Below, in pieces: positions 1-11,427 of a DNA stretch of 64,000 bases. Numbering within the stretch: position 1 is the stretch's first letter; each line of letters opens with the position of its first letter. The DNA is from Acanthornis magna (taxonomy: Eukaryota; Chordata; Aves; Passeriformes; Acanthizidae). The position numbers and the translations under genes are program-made. A model generated the notes under the pieces. It ran no database searches, was not told the DNA's origin, and was given only the letters and a program-made list of their open reading frames with translations. The stretch is taken from the NCBI GenBank assembly GCA_036785705.1, contig JAWUZG010000001.1:9052001-9116000 (forward strand), read 5' to 3'.

Positions 1-965
1 TTTCCTCTAAATGCATTTCATATGAAATTTCAGGCCTTCCTGGTTTTCATTAAATTTGCTAAGAACAGTCCCAAGTGAAATTTTTGTGCTGCATAATATT
101 GTGTCCTCCCCTCCCCACTTCCAAAAAAAATTTCTTTCTACAGGGACAGAAAAGGGGATGCAAGTCTGTGTCCCTCTCTGTTATGCAAGAATGAAATGCG
201 GAAGGAAGCCTTCGTGCCAATAAAGCTGCAAAGCAAACTCCATTCCTAATTCCATTCATAGCTGAAACTGGTATAGAGTTGAAAGTCTTTACAACAGCAT
301 TCGCCTTTCAGACAAATAACAGACCATTTGTTAAAGGAATTCTGGGAAACACAGATCCCAGAAGACATCTGAGGCAAGGAAGTCAACTGATTTAAAATCT
401 TACTTATATTTTCCTACAAATATTTCTTTTCCCTCTTTAGGTAGCAGCTTCCATCTCCACAAAAAGACAAGAAGCAGGGGTTTTGCCATTCACATTTCTC
501 TTTTAACATTGCCCCATAAAGGAATTCTTCCAGTAGGAGGTAAAATAAGACAGCCAGAACTACTTTAAAGGACAGTGTCCTCTAAAACTGTTTTATTGGA
601 GGCGTGGATCTGTCCAGCCACCTCTGACCAACTTTAGTTACTGAAATCTGAGCACAGAACTATTCAGTAAGACCTGCAGGTGCGAACTGAAAGGAGTGGT
701 AGAGAGAATTACAGACAGCAAGTACCATTAGAATCTCTCATATTGTTGTTGCTGTCTGGGTTTTCTTTTTTAATCTACTCAGTATCACCTCTTCGTGTTT
801 TAACAAAATCTGAGGAGTATTTCAGGGAGCAGGTGTGCATGCCACTCAGAACATCAAATTCTGACCTGATACTCAGTTTCCCTTCTCACCACCTGCATAA
901 GCATCCCTCTACACTTCTCTTCCAAATGTATCAGAAGAAAACACATGAAAACAAAGGCATCATCA
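1..965. other. PHTF2 intron, no feature seen
   Basis: AT-rich non-coding sequence left of the LTR. By gene order it lies in the intron after the first coding exon of PHTF2 (minus strand). No conserved open frame, repeat family or RNA gene was recognised; short open frames here look like chance. Confidence 0.6.
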
Positions 966-1324
966 TGTGTTGGTTTTGCTTGGCCCAGTGTAGGGTGGGG
1001 TACAAACGTGACTCCTGCGTGTCCTGGGTGAAGGTTCTGGAAGTTTTTCACCATGTCCAGCAGAGCCAATCTCTGATGGCTCTGAAGATGATGGACATGC
1101 TGCTGGCCAAACCTGGGCCAATTAGAGATGTTAGTTACGCCTCTGTGAAAACATACTTAAGAAAAATCAAAACAATGTGAGCACGCACCTCTTTTTAGCC
1201 AGAGAAGGAGGAGGTAAAAATACGTGAGGGAAAACAATATGGAGGCACCAAGGTCAGTGGAGAAGGTGGGGGAGGAGATGCTCCAGGCACTGGAGCTGAA
1301 AACCTTCCGCCGGCTGTGGTGAAG

Positions 1325-1475
1325 ACCATGGGGGAGCAGGTGGTCCCCCTGCAGCCCATGGGGTCCATGAGGTACAGACCATGGGGGAGCAGGTGGTCCC
1401 CCTGCAGCCCATGGGGTCCATGAGGTACAGACCATGGGGGAGCAGGTGGTCCCCCTGCAGCCCATGGAGTCCAGG
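1325..1475 (+). repeat. 53-bp tandem repeat, about 2.9 copies, inside the LTR
   Basis: Copies begin ACCATGGGGGAGCAGG at 1325, 1378 and 1431, an exact 53-bp period. The third copy diverges near 1470. The near identity of the copies suggests a recent expansion or homogenisation within an otherwise older LTR. Confidence 0.9.
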
Positions 1476-1797
1476 GGATACAGAGAACCCCCCACAGCCT
1501 GTGGGGAGGTGCCCACGCCAGAGGAGCAGGTGGAAGCCTGCAGGAAGCTGTGATCCAGTGGGAGTCCCAGAGACTGAGAGTTGCAAAAGCCTTGCAGGAG
1601 AGAGAAAGGCCTTGCTCCCGGGATGGAAACAGCCTGGCCTCGGCTTGGAAGTCTGCAGCCTGGAGAGAATCTCGGACAGCAGCAATCGGGCGGGGCTGCT
1701 CGTGAGATTGGACCCACGCCAAAGAAGTTAGCAGAGGACTGTCTCTCGTGGGAGGGACCCCCATGGCTAAGTAGAGACCACTTCTCCCTAATGAACT

Positions 1798-2035
1798 GAC
1801 CAAAAAAAGCCTCATACCCTGCCCCCACCCCAGAGCTGCTGGTTGGAAGGATGGAGGGGGTGAGCTGAGAAATGGTGTCTTAATAGGGAGAGGGGTGAGT
1901 AGAGAAACAGTGTTTGTAGCAGAAGAATTGTGGTGATGGACTGACTAAGACAAAAAACCCCATACCCTGCCCCTGCCCCAGAGCTTTTGGTTGGAAGGAG
2001 GGAAGGGGGTGAGTGAAGAAATGGTCTTAAGACCT
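1798..2035 (+). repeat. 148-bp direct duplication inside the LTR
   Basis: The block containing CATACCCTGCCCC, a run of C, CAGAGCT, GGTTGGAAGGA and a G-rich tail followed by AGAAATGGT occurs at about 1798-1890 and again at about 1943-2030. The shared CATACCCTGCCCC starts at 1813 and 1961, a 148-bp offset. The copies differ at several bases, so this duplication looks older than the 53-bp array upstream. Confidence 0.8.
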
Positions 2036-2259
2036 TACTTTTACCTCTAATTTATCCTCCAACCCTGTTAGGTTAATAAATCACTTTGCAACTTTAACTT
2101 TTCTGCCTGTTTTTTGCCCTGTTTCAGTGTGTCCTCCCACCAGTGCCTTATCTCAACTCATGAGTCCTATGCGTGTTTTAGTTTTTTCCCTCTTTTCCCT
2201 TGCAGCAGGAGAGAGAGTAAGGCCGTAGGTGCCTGACATTTAACCAGGGTCAAAACACA

Positions 2260-5200
2260 AGATATTATAAAGTAGCATACTGGATACTGGCACAGTTCAT
2301 TTCCCGCATTAAACAAAAATAGGAAGAACTAGTGTTACTGAAACAAGGAAAGTTAAAAACATAGGCATTAATTTTTTTTCTCTCCTTTACGTCAGGAAAG
2401 CACATTTAGAGATTGTGAAATCTGTCTTGCAGAATTCATTGAAAGATATGTTTTCATTTACAACAAACTAAATAATAACATAAAATGATTACCAGAGATG
2501 CTAGACACATGTGTGAATTAAAATCAACAACATAATTTGTGAATGAATTGAAGAATGTAAGTTAATACTAGCAAACCTTCCCAGTTTTAAATTATTGAGA
2601 GCATCAGCCAATTGCAGCTTCAAAGAGTTTGGATTTACAAGTATTTGCATTTGAATTCTGTTTTATGTTAAATCTAATGTAAATCTAAAACAAATGTAGG
2701 CTCTTGGCTATTCATGTACTTCCTTAGAATTGTACATACCTGCAGGACATGGAAAAGAAGTCTAGCACCCAGTCTAGCACCAAAGAAATTTAGCACTAAA
2801 GCAAAGTAAAGGGAAGGAGTAACCTTGCAGAGACAAGACCAGGTTGGAAGCTGAGGAATTTAAATATACACGGAACCTGATCAAAGAAAGCAAGGTTTCC
2901 CTCAGGATGCACCTGTCCCCAGGGCTCCTCCACAAGCCTTCAAGCTCCCCTGGCTGGAACTATTCTGCCAACAGCAATGCCCTGATCAACTCCAGCACCC
3001 ATTTACTACTCCTGAACCCACTGAATGTGCCCTGAGTCTCATCCCTCACAGCTGCAAGTTCTGCACTATCCTTCAGAGAAAATTTCAAGTACAAAACACA
3101 CAAGTCAAAAAATTGTCCCATTTTTAAGTACATAGCTTTAAGAAATGCTTCTAAAATCTCTTCCAAGAATTAGTGCTGTCACTGATACTTACAATCTATT
3201 AGTCCAGCCTACAACTGGCAATAAACTTTTTTTAAAGCAAACTATAAAACACAATATCCCAGTTTTAAATTTATTTTACACAGAAATTTATTCTAGTTTA
3301 ATTTATTAAATATCTAATCCAAAATCGTATTCTATAGCATTTTTTTGTTATGACTTGGCAGAAAATAAATTAACAAAAAGTTAGATAACAAGCCTATCTC
3401 ATTTTGAAATGTAACTTTTATCACCAAGCATCAACACAACCCCATTATAGAAAACTTGTCAGTAATATGCTACAGATATTAAAAATTGTGGTATAACATA
3501 CCCGTAGCAGAAGTAGATAAACTAGTAGATGTTATTTTATACACACTTAGTTTAAATTGTGCATCCCAGGCCTCCTCAATGCCAAGATTTTATCCAGTCT
3601 ATCCAAATCAGTTACCTCTAAAACATTACATTCTCAAGATCCCACTGCTCAATAAATACCGAGTAAAGAAGATGAATGGGATTCTGTTCCTTCATGCATT
3701 TGCAGAATTAGCAACCATTCTTTAAACTATAAATTTTCAGCATATAAGGGATTAAATGCAAAGACTGAAAACTGCAGCCACTCTTTTACAGCTGAGAAGC
3801 AAGGGTTTAACATCCTAAATTAACAAGGTGTAATTAACTTTCAAATAGGTTTTTCTTGAAAAAAACGTTTCCTCACAAGTAATTAATTTCCAAAAACCCC
3901 CCAAACTAACTTGTATGTGACTTGGCATGGGAAATTAAGCTACATGATTTCACATTTGGTAAAACTAAATAAAGCTAGCTCTTTACTGAAAGATTAAATA
4001 AATTTGAGATCCTTTTTAAGTGCAGATTCCTCATAACATTTTCTCGGTTTAAGAGATATGTGCATCTCTTGCAATTATCTAAAATAGCTGCACTTACTCT
4101 TTCCCAATGAAATACATCAGGAAGCATTTGATCAAATTTCTTCATACATCTAAAATTTGGCACCTGTACAGTTTGGTTGTATAACAGCAATGGCAATTAG
4201 CCTAAGTAAATAGTTAAGCTGTTGAAAACACAGCAAATTTTTATTTCAAAGCACAATGAAAAGGGCTTTAGCACTGCACAGTGCTTCTTCCCAGTGCCTT
4301 TCTCATAACAAGCCACGTGTGCATCAAGATTGAATTTGAGCTTTGTGAATGACACTGATATTCACTTTAAGCTAATGCAGTGATGGTATCCACCTGTAGC
4401 CCAATACTTGCAAGGCCCTTCTGATTCTAATGGAATTGATCAATATTTCAAGAGGCATTTATAATTTATGACCATGCAGACTAGCAAAGATTATAATCCT
4501 AAGAATACATAGTATTTCCTGTTGGATCTTAAAACCTTAATGTTTATCAATAATGAAACTTGTGTGCTAAAATTTGCTCTTTAAAACCTCTAAACACTTT
4601 TACAAGCCACATCACAATAGTATCACAAATCCCAAAGATGTAAGATCTAGAGTTTGGTAAATAAATAACAAAGTTGCTTCCTTGCACTGTCTGACACCTC
4701 ATTAAAATACTTAGTGCTAAAATATAAGCTAATATGCTTTACTAACTTAGCTAATATGCTTTATTAACTTTTACAGTCCAACATTATTAATATAACTATA
4801 TGATTTTCTGTGTAAATTTTAGTATTAATATATCAATATTTAAACAATTTATATACAAGCCATATTATTAATTTTTACAATATGTCTCATCTTCTCAAAA
4901 CTTAGAACAGGATTATTAAAAGTCATTTTAAACTCCAGTTTATTTCTTACATGAACTGATCCCCACTGTTGTAAAGGCAATACTCTATTAGCTCAGCTCT
5001 ATCAGCTCTCTGATGGAGTAGATTTCTAGTCTTGGGATGGGTTTTTTTCTGGATGTTTTTAATTTTCAAGGGTGGTAGGTTTTTTTCAGTTTTGTTTATG
5101 GTGGATACGTGGACTGGACAAGCTAAACTAAGACAAACTTAGCCAATAAACCACAGATAGAAATTACTATATGACAGTTGTACACTGCCTGTTAACAGCA

Positions 5201-6869
5201 AATAGTTCAGTAACTTCTAGCCAAATGGAGAAGGGCAGTGAAGGGATAAAACTCTATATCCTAAGGTGCACAACTCTGAATTTTTAACTGCTCTATTGTT
5301 ACTTCTGATTTAAAAAATTCTGTTGATTCCCCTCCCTTCTCCCTGTTTGGTGCCAGAGGGAAGCTGAAATCAGCTATTTAGAGTAAAATTAAGCAAGCAA
5401 TTCAAAACTTTAATAAGAGTTACATGTTCTTAACTATTTGAATCACCAACTAATGGCCCACTTAAATTCTACCAATAACCGCAACACCACTGTATTTACA
5501 GCCATTTAACTGAACAATAATTTTACCAAGGCTTACTTCAGAGATATCATCCCTTTCAGAGTCCAATAATAGCTAATTAAACATTTATCAACTACATGCT
5601 AATAGTTCTTCTGAATTATTCTTCACAGATTAATTCTTCTTAACATCTGTCAATCATACTTATTTATTGCCCTGAGTAATGGTTCACAAATTTTAGCAGA
5701 TTTACTAAAAACACAAAACCACCTTTTTTCATCACACAATTAAACACAAAAACCATATGGAATGGTTAGAAGTAGTTTGCAGGTTAAACTAATCGAGAGT
5801 ACAGGAATAACCAAAGTTGGACACAGAACCCTAGATGCTGAGGTGAGCTGTTCAGAGCAATCCCTTTCCTAGGTCCACTCACTATACTCTTGCTAAAAAT
5901 GCCCAGCTACTCTCCAAGTGTTAACGATTTAGACCTCTGGAACTATTTTTTTTTTTAATTGTAATGTACTTGCACAAAACAAAACAGCCTCAAGATGTAA
6001 CTGGGAAAAGAAAACCACTCTGACAGTCTCATTATTCATTATAATTCCCTGAAGATCTCAGAAAATTCAGCAACTTTACCAACGTTGCAGCTAGGATTTT
6101 AGAAAAAGATCGCTCTTATGTCCCTGATCATTTCCACTTCCCATAGAAGGCTTTCCTTGTTGCCCCTGCATTTGTCTGGATGGCTGAAAGATCAATCAGA
6201 TCGCTCAGGAAGAGAAAAGAAAATGTTAGGCTATAATTTCACAAGACCTAACTAAACAATTTAAGAATCAGTGAATCCTTCTCAAGACAGATGGATTTCA
6301 TCTCATCGCTCCCCTGCCATTAGATAGGTTCATCTCTTGTAGACTCACAGTCTGAGCTTTAACTGGATGAGTTTCCTGACCCAATTCACTAAATAAATGT
6401 ATGAAAGTCTGTGGGAAGGCAAAGCAGGCATGGGAGCCTCCAGGCAGGCAAAATGCTGTTCTCAGCCACAGCCCCAGTTTGAGTGATCTTTTGCACAAGT
6501 TTCAGAAACCAGAGTTTTGCCTCACCAAAAAAGGCACTGAAGGTAAACCCCCATTAGGTCAGGGGGTACTTGTGTATCAGATGTGGAAGGAAACTCTGTC
6601 TGAACATACATCTTCTTCCTCAGTGCTCTGACAAATGCCAGCTCCAGCACTTGTCAAGTTTTGGCACTTGAAGGCAGACATTTTTAAACCAATGCAGTTT
6701 CAGCATCCAAAGTTTTAGGTAAAATAGCCATACTGCCTGTCCACTTGGCAAAACCTGCCTTTGGTGCCAGGGTCAGTAAGGCATCATGTGAATTCAGTGC
6801 CAAAAAGGAAATCAGGTGATTTCAAGGAAGGATATAATTTTTATTTCCTCCTTTATTAACTTAATACAG
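2260..6869. other. PHTF2 intron, no feature seen
   Basis: AT-rich intronic sequence with short T and A runs. I looked for the next PHTF2 coding exon on the minus strand (expected to continue after VWYQKK) and did not find it. No repeat family was recognised. Confidence 0.55.
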
Positions 6870-7195
6870 GGACCAGGTTAGGATAGTTAAAGCACTGAGA
6901 GAGTTAAACTTCGCCAGGGACCTCAAGGGCAACACAAACAAGCCTCTACAGGTTTGTTGATGACAGAAGGAATACCAGGAAAAATGTGGGCCCTCTGTGG
7001 AAGGAAACAGGAGATCTGGTTAGCAGGGACATGGAGAAGTTTGAGGTACTCAGATGTTTTTGCCTCAGCCTTCACTAGCAAGTGCTCCAAGCTGCAACCT
7101 GCGCTAGGGAAAGGTGTCCCTGCCCATGGTGGGGGAGCTGGAATGTGATGAATTTTCAGGTCCCTTCCAACCCAGGCTGTTCTAACAATCTAAAC
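6870..7195 (+). mobile_element. CR1 LINE fragment, internally deleted
   Basis: The left part translates, with frameshifts, to a CR1 ORF2 stretch upstream of the reverse-transcriptase core (pieces such as LKGN, NVGPL-like and ETGDL-like, then DVFASAFTSKCS). It passes abruptly into the CR1 3' end, 'tccctgcccatggtgggggagctggaa ... ggtcccttccaacccaggctgttct'. The RT core is therefore missing. Stops and frameshifts make it inactive. Confidence 0.8.
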
Positions 7196-10100
7196 AGGCA
7201 AGTATAATCTTGGACTAATGAGCTGTAAAATACTGAATATTAAGATTTTAAAGCAATGCCATTAGAACTCTAATTTTGCCCTTTAAAGCCATGAGAGGGA
7301 AAACATCTAATTTATTTTATTGTGCCCTTTAACAGCTGTACCTAGGGGACACCCAAAACTGCAGAAAGCTGCATTGGCAAAGTTAACTAATATGTAATCA
7401 GGTGCAGGATTCAGCTTCAAATCATTAAGTTCCATTCTGCCTTCCCCTACAACCATCCCCAAGAGAAGGAACAACATAATTGTACACATTTGTTGGTCAT
7501 ATTGCAGGAGAGAGAGTTCCCCATTTTTGCAGCAAGGCTTCTGTAAGGATTGGAAATCACAAAATCATTAAGGTAAATTTATGTATCTTCTCCAAACTGG
7601 AAACCAGACCAAAAATTCCATCTATTATTATCTGTAAAACTTGAAAGTATTATAAGAAATAAATGCAAAAAGTTACAAGCAACAGAAGCAGTATTTTCAA
7701 TTATTCACAACTTTATTATTTTTAACATCAGTCTCTGTTACTGAGGCAATAATTCAAGTACACATAAAGTACGAGTGTCATACAAAAGTTATGCCACCAG
7801 ACACTGAAATTGTTTGCAATAAATGTGGGGTGTCAGATTTTTTTAGAGGAAACACTATGACGGCCTTCTCCATAAAATCAATCAATTCCAAAGCTGAAGC
7901 CAATTCAGTATGGTGGAAAATACAGATAATCCTAAGGATATTAACCAACATTGTGCATCTAGGGGAGCAGTAGCTCGGTAGCTGTCTGGAACACTTCCAG
8001 GGAGCAATGCAGACACTCCTGCCACTCCCTTTTATTGCAAGAACCAGGGCAGCTCCAAGGGTTGAAAACAAGCCAGACAAACCCTCTGTGACACAGGAGT
8101 ATCTCAGCACTGTACTCCCCAGTGCATCAAGAAACACAGCAGAGGTTTCATTTATTTTACTTTCTACAGAGCCAACATGTATCTAGCAGATTTCATGCCT
8201 TGAAAAAGTCTTTGTAACAAGCAATCACAGAAAGCACTAAAACCCTGTCCATCCAATCTTGTATCTCAAATAACAAGCTGCTATAATATCACTCTGAAAT
8301 CTTACAATCCAACTTAAAATTACTCAGAATTGATTATTGCATTTTTATAAGACAGTAATCAGGGCTCCAATGCACTCAGAGCAGAGCAAATCTGTTGTCA
8401 AAACAGAAAAACATGTTTACATAATAAAAGGTCTGACCTTTCAAACAATTAAGGCTATTACTAAATCATCCTGGTGTAAGGAGCTCAATTTCAGACAATA
8501 GTATGAGTCATGAGTAAACTTGCTGTTTGCAAACCTTGCCTGAAGTAGGGTTGGAAGAGCTCAATTGCTTAACTCTTTCCATTAAAGAGATATAAAAACG
8601 TTTTGCCTCTTGTTTGAGAAACCGACAGACCTTTGAAACTCAGTAGAGAGACATACAAATATATCAAAAAATATATCAAAACTGAAAACTAAGAAAGACA
8701 AGGAGCAAGTTATCTGTTCAGTATTTCTTACACAACCTCAACCTACTCAAATACTTCTTAGCCATGTATAACTAGAAACACCAGAAGTTCTTAATGTTCT
8801 TTTTTAAGCCATTCATATACCAATTTATTAATCTGAAAACTCCTCCCAAAAACAGCTTTTCTCATTTTATCACAGAGGCAAATCATATCAATTTGATCAA
8901 TACTGACTACAACCCTGGTTCTCTCTTGCCCCAGAAACAAACTCCTACTGCCAGAAGGTGCTAAGTTTTGATCCCTCCCCACTTTCAATTCCAGTTACAG
9001 CTGTGATGAGTCAGTAGATCTAAAAGGCATGGTAAGTGGGAAAACTCTGACAACTACAATAAAAATTGAAATAAAAATTTAAAACTGGAAGGAACCACCA
9101 GTTCACAGAGTTCGGTATCTTGCCATCATAAGCAAGCATATAAACAAAATGCATCTGAAAGGACAAAAAAAAAGTTTTGTATCAACTAAACACTAGCACA
9201 ACTCTTTCTGTTCCCCAAATTGAAATCTTTAGTTCAAACGACAAATCCACGGAGAAAAAATACTGTGCCATGTAATAGATTTAAACATATAAATAAATAA
9301 ATGAACAAAATCAAGGGCATAGGTGAAAGAGTCTAGATACTCCCAGGAACAGATCACACACATCACACTACGAAGTTACAAAACTCTGGGGTTATCAGCC
9401 TGATCCAGGAGAACCCCCAACCTAAGAAAATACAATCTATTTTGCATTAACATCTGCAGGAGATGCAACTTTTCTGCAATATAGCCATTTGTCTCAAAAC
9501 ATTACATTTCCCCATACTAAAGTAGCATAACTGGCTCATTTGGCAGACCCCAGCCCACATGTGGATTGCAATTAAATTTTGTTCACACCAGGGACAAGAC
9601 TGACATCTGGTTTATACATTAACTTATCCCTCCTGAAGACAGCTCAGTCTTTCCAGAAGTAAAGAAGTCAACTCATCACAGCTCCTTGCCATAAAGGCAG
9701 TGTGCAGTTCCTGGCCAAGCAAACCTCTGCAAAAGCCTGCAGAGATTTAGAGCAGAAATGTTTTTGCTATGAAAAAAAAATTGGAAACGTGTGTGAAATC
9801 ACTGGAAAAAATGACAGAACAAGGGTTAAAAGAATGACCTCTACTGATAACGAGTAATCCTGTTAGGAGCAGTGTCCTGGGAAAAGTAAAATTGAGAAAT
9901 GGGCTGTTTATATCAAGACCAGAAGGCCTGCCCTCTGTAAGATGACACCACAGTGATTCATCAGCAGAAGACACTGCCCTCCTAACATCAGCAGGATGGA
10001 AAGTTGGATTATACCAAATGTGCCATTCCTTTTACTGTATGACCAGTAGTAAAGCAGACATGTATTTGGGGAAAAAAAACCAAAACCAAAACCAACCAGA

Positions 10101-11350
10101 CAGCAAACATGAACTTCATGTAAAATTCCCAGGGGCTGCAGGCTCTTTCTTGCATCAAAGAACCATCTATATATAAAGGTGAATATCATGAAAGATCTGT
10201 CCAAAGAACAGTGCATCATCACCAACAAAAACAACCTCAGAGGTGTGATGAGGATGCGACATCCAGCATCTCTAGCACTGCACAAAGGTGGTCCTGGCCA
10301 GACCAAATACAAACACAGCTTGGTGTTCAGAAGTACTATCAGTATTCTGATATGACTATACAGTGAGTGAATCAGGTATATGAGAGAACGAGTGGAAGCA
10401 GGTAAAATCAGCATCATTTTCCCCTTCCATGAGATCCTGCATTGAATTTCATTGCATTAAATCTTTTACAAGTTGCCTTCAAAACCTTTTAAAAAGGACC
10501 TGCAAGCAAGAAACTGTTCAAACACTACTGTGTACTTCCACTGACACTTTTGCAAAATTACTCTTCATAAAGCTTAAATAAGAGAAGGGAGAAAGTACAC
10601 AGAAAAAAAAAAAACAAACAAAAAATTCTTCATTAAACTGTAAATTATTTTCAATTTTTTAACACATAATTGAATGACTGGCATAAATTAAGTTGGCAAA
10701 ATTAGTTTTTCTGCTCTTTCAACTGTATATTTAGTTCACAGTTGTAAAGACCTCAACAAAGCAGATCAGTATTGTCCTATTTCCAGAAAACTGTTGCTTT
10801 GCTAGAAGCTAACAAGCTAACTAGAATTTCTGTTTTGAAGACCATTGCCACCATTTACTCAAGGGCAAGATGTACCTTTCTCCAAAAGACAGCTATAGGC
10901 CCAAGGAAAACACTAACTCACAGAAACTTATTAAACCATCGAGAGCCAAGACTCTGTCTCGGGTAGGGATCGTAGAGATTTTTTGTTACTGACTGAAAAT
11001 TTGTTTCAGTTCTTACTTTCTACTTAAACACAAAGATTCTTTTCTGTGCCATAGAAACAACATTCTCCTGTACATTAATTAACACTCTACCGAGGAATGG
11101 GTTGCTTATATCAAGACTGTACCTTTTCTTGCAGAGCACAGGTAACCAAGGGAGTAAGGAGTTTTCAGCATAGACCAAAAGCTATTTCATTTCACTAGAT
11201 ACACTCACTAAATATTTACTTAGTTATGGAAGAAGAGTTTCAAGCTACTCACTCTCATACAATGCTAACATGTAACACATAAGTATTTAAAATTTGTTAT
11301 AGTTACACATAAACACAATAAGCCACCATAAAAACAAATAGAAATCTTAC
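7196..11350. other. PHTF2 intron, no feature seen
   Basis: AT-rich non-coding sequence directly downstream (in PHTF2 sense) of its first coding exon. The longest open frame (minus strand, 10417-9908, 169 codons) is leucine/isoleucine-rich, has no recognisable domain and is most likely chance. Confidence 0.55.
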
Positions 11351-11395
11351 CTTTTTCTGGTACCAAACTATAGCATCAGTTACTTTGGACGCCAT
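11351..11395 (-). CDS. PHTF2: PHTF2 first coding exon (partial gene)
   Basis: Read on the minus strand, this exon encodes MASKVTDAIVWYQKK, which I recognise as the conserved N-terminus of putative homeodomain transcription factor 2 (PHTF2). It runs ATG (11395-11393) to AAG and is followed at once by the splice donor GTAAGATT, so it is exactly 15 codons in phase 0. The acceptor TCTGTTAACAG lies at 11428 and the exon carries 32 bases of 5' UTR (11427-11396). PHTF proteins (about 760-785 residues in mammals, from memory) are multi-pass endoplasmic-reticulum membrane proteins despite the name. The remaining exons should lie left of base 1: I scanned 1-11350 for the continuation and found none, so the following intron exceeds 11.3 kb. 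Its neighbours TMEM60 and RSBN1L give the same gene order as in mammals, which supports PHTF2 over its paralogue PHTF1. Confidence 0.93.
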
Positions 11396-11427
11396 TTATT
11401 CCACTGAATTCACAGAGTCATTTTAGG
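11351..11427 (-). other. PHTF2: PHTF2 exon 2, with acceptor and donor
   Basis: The exon is bounded by a minus-strand polypyrimidine tract and AG at 11429-11428 and by GTAAG at 11350-11346. It holds the last 32 bases of the 5' UTR and the 45-base coding start. Confidence 0.85.

Larger units (their letters stand above)
966..2259 (+). mobile_element. Solo LTR of an avian endogenous retrovirus (ERVL-like)
   Basis: The element starts TGTGTTGGTTTTGC and ends in a block close to CCAGGGTCAAAACACA, which match the termini I recall for a common avian ERV LTR. Between them the order of blocks also fits: a region with GCAGAGCCAAT, a TTACGCCTCT block followed by an A-rich stretch, a G-rich region of repeated 'gagcaggtg...cagcccatgg' units, an AATAAA signal at 2075-2080 with a T-rich downstream part, and a terminal domain with a GAGAGAGTAAGG block. 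No gag, pol or env follows, so it is probably a solo LTR. I do not see a clear target-site duplication (the flanks read catca and agata), so the ends may be off by a few bases. Open frames of up to 223 codons inside it are repeat artefacts. The family name is from memory, without a search. Confidence 0.8.

Noticed and set aside
1157..1828. Overlapping open frames of 116-223 codons on both strands
   Set aside because: They lie in the ERV LTR and its 53-bp repeat, whose repeated units create repeated peptides. No gag, pol or env similarity.
9908..10417. 169-codon minus-strand open frame
   Set aside because: Hydrophobic, low-complexity composition from AT-rich DNA, with no domain or splice context.
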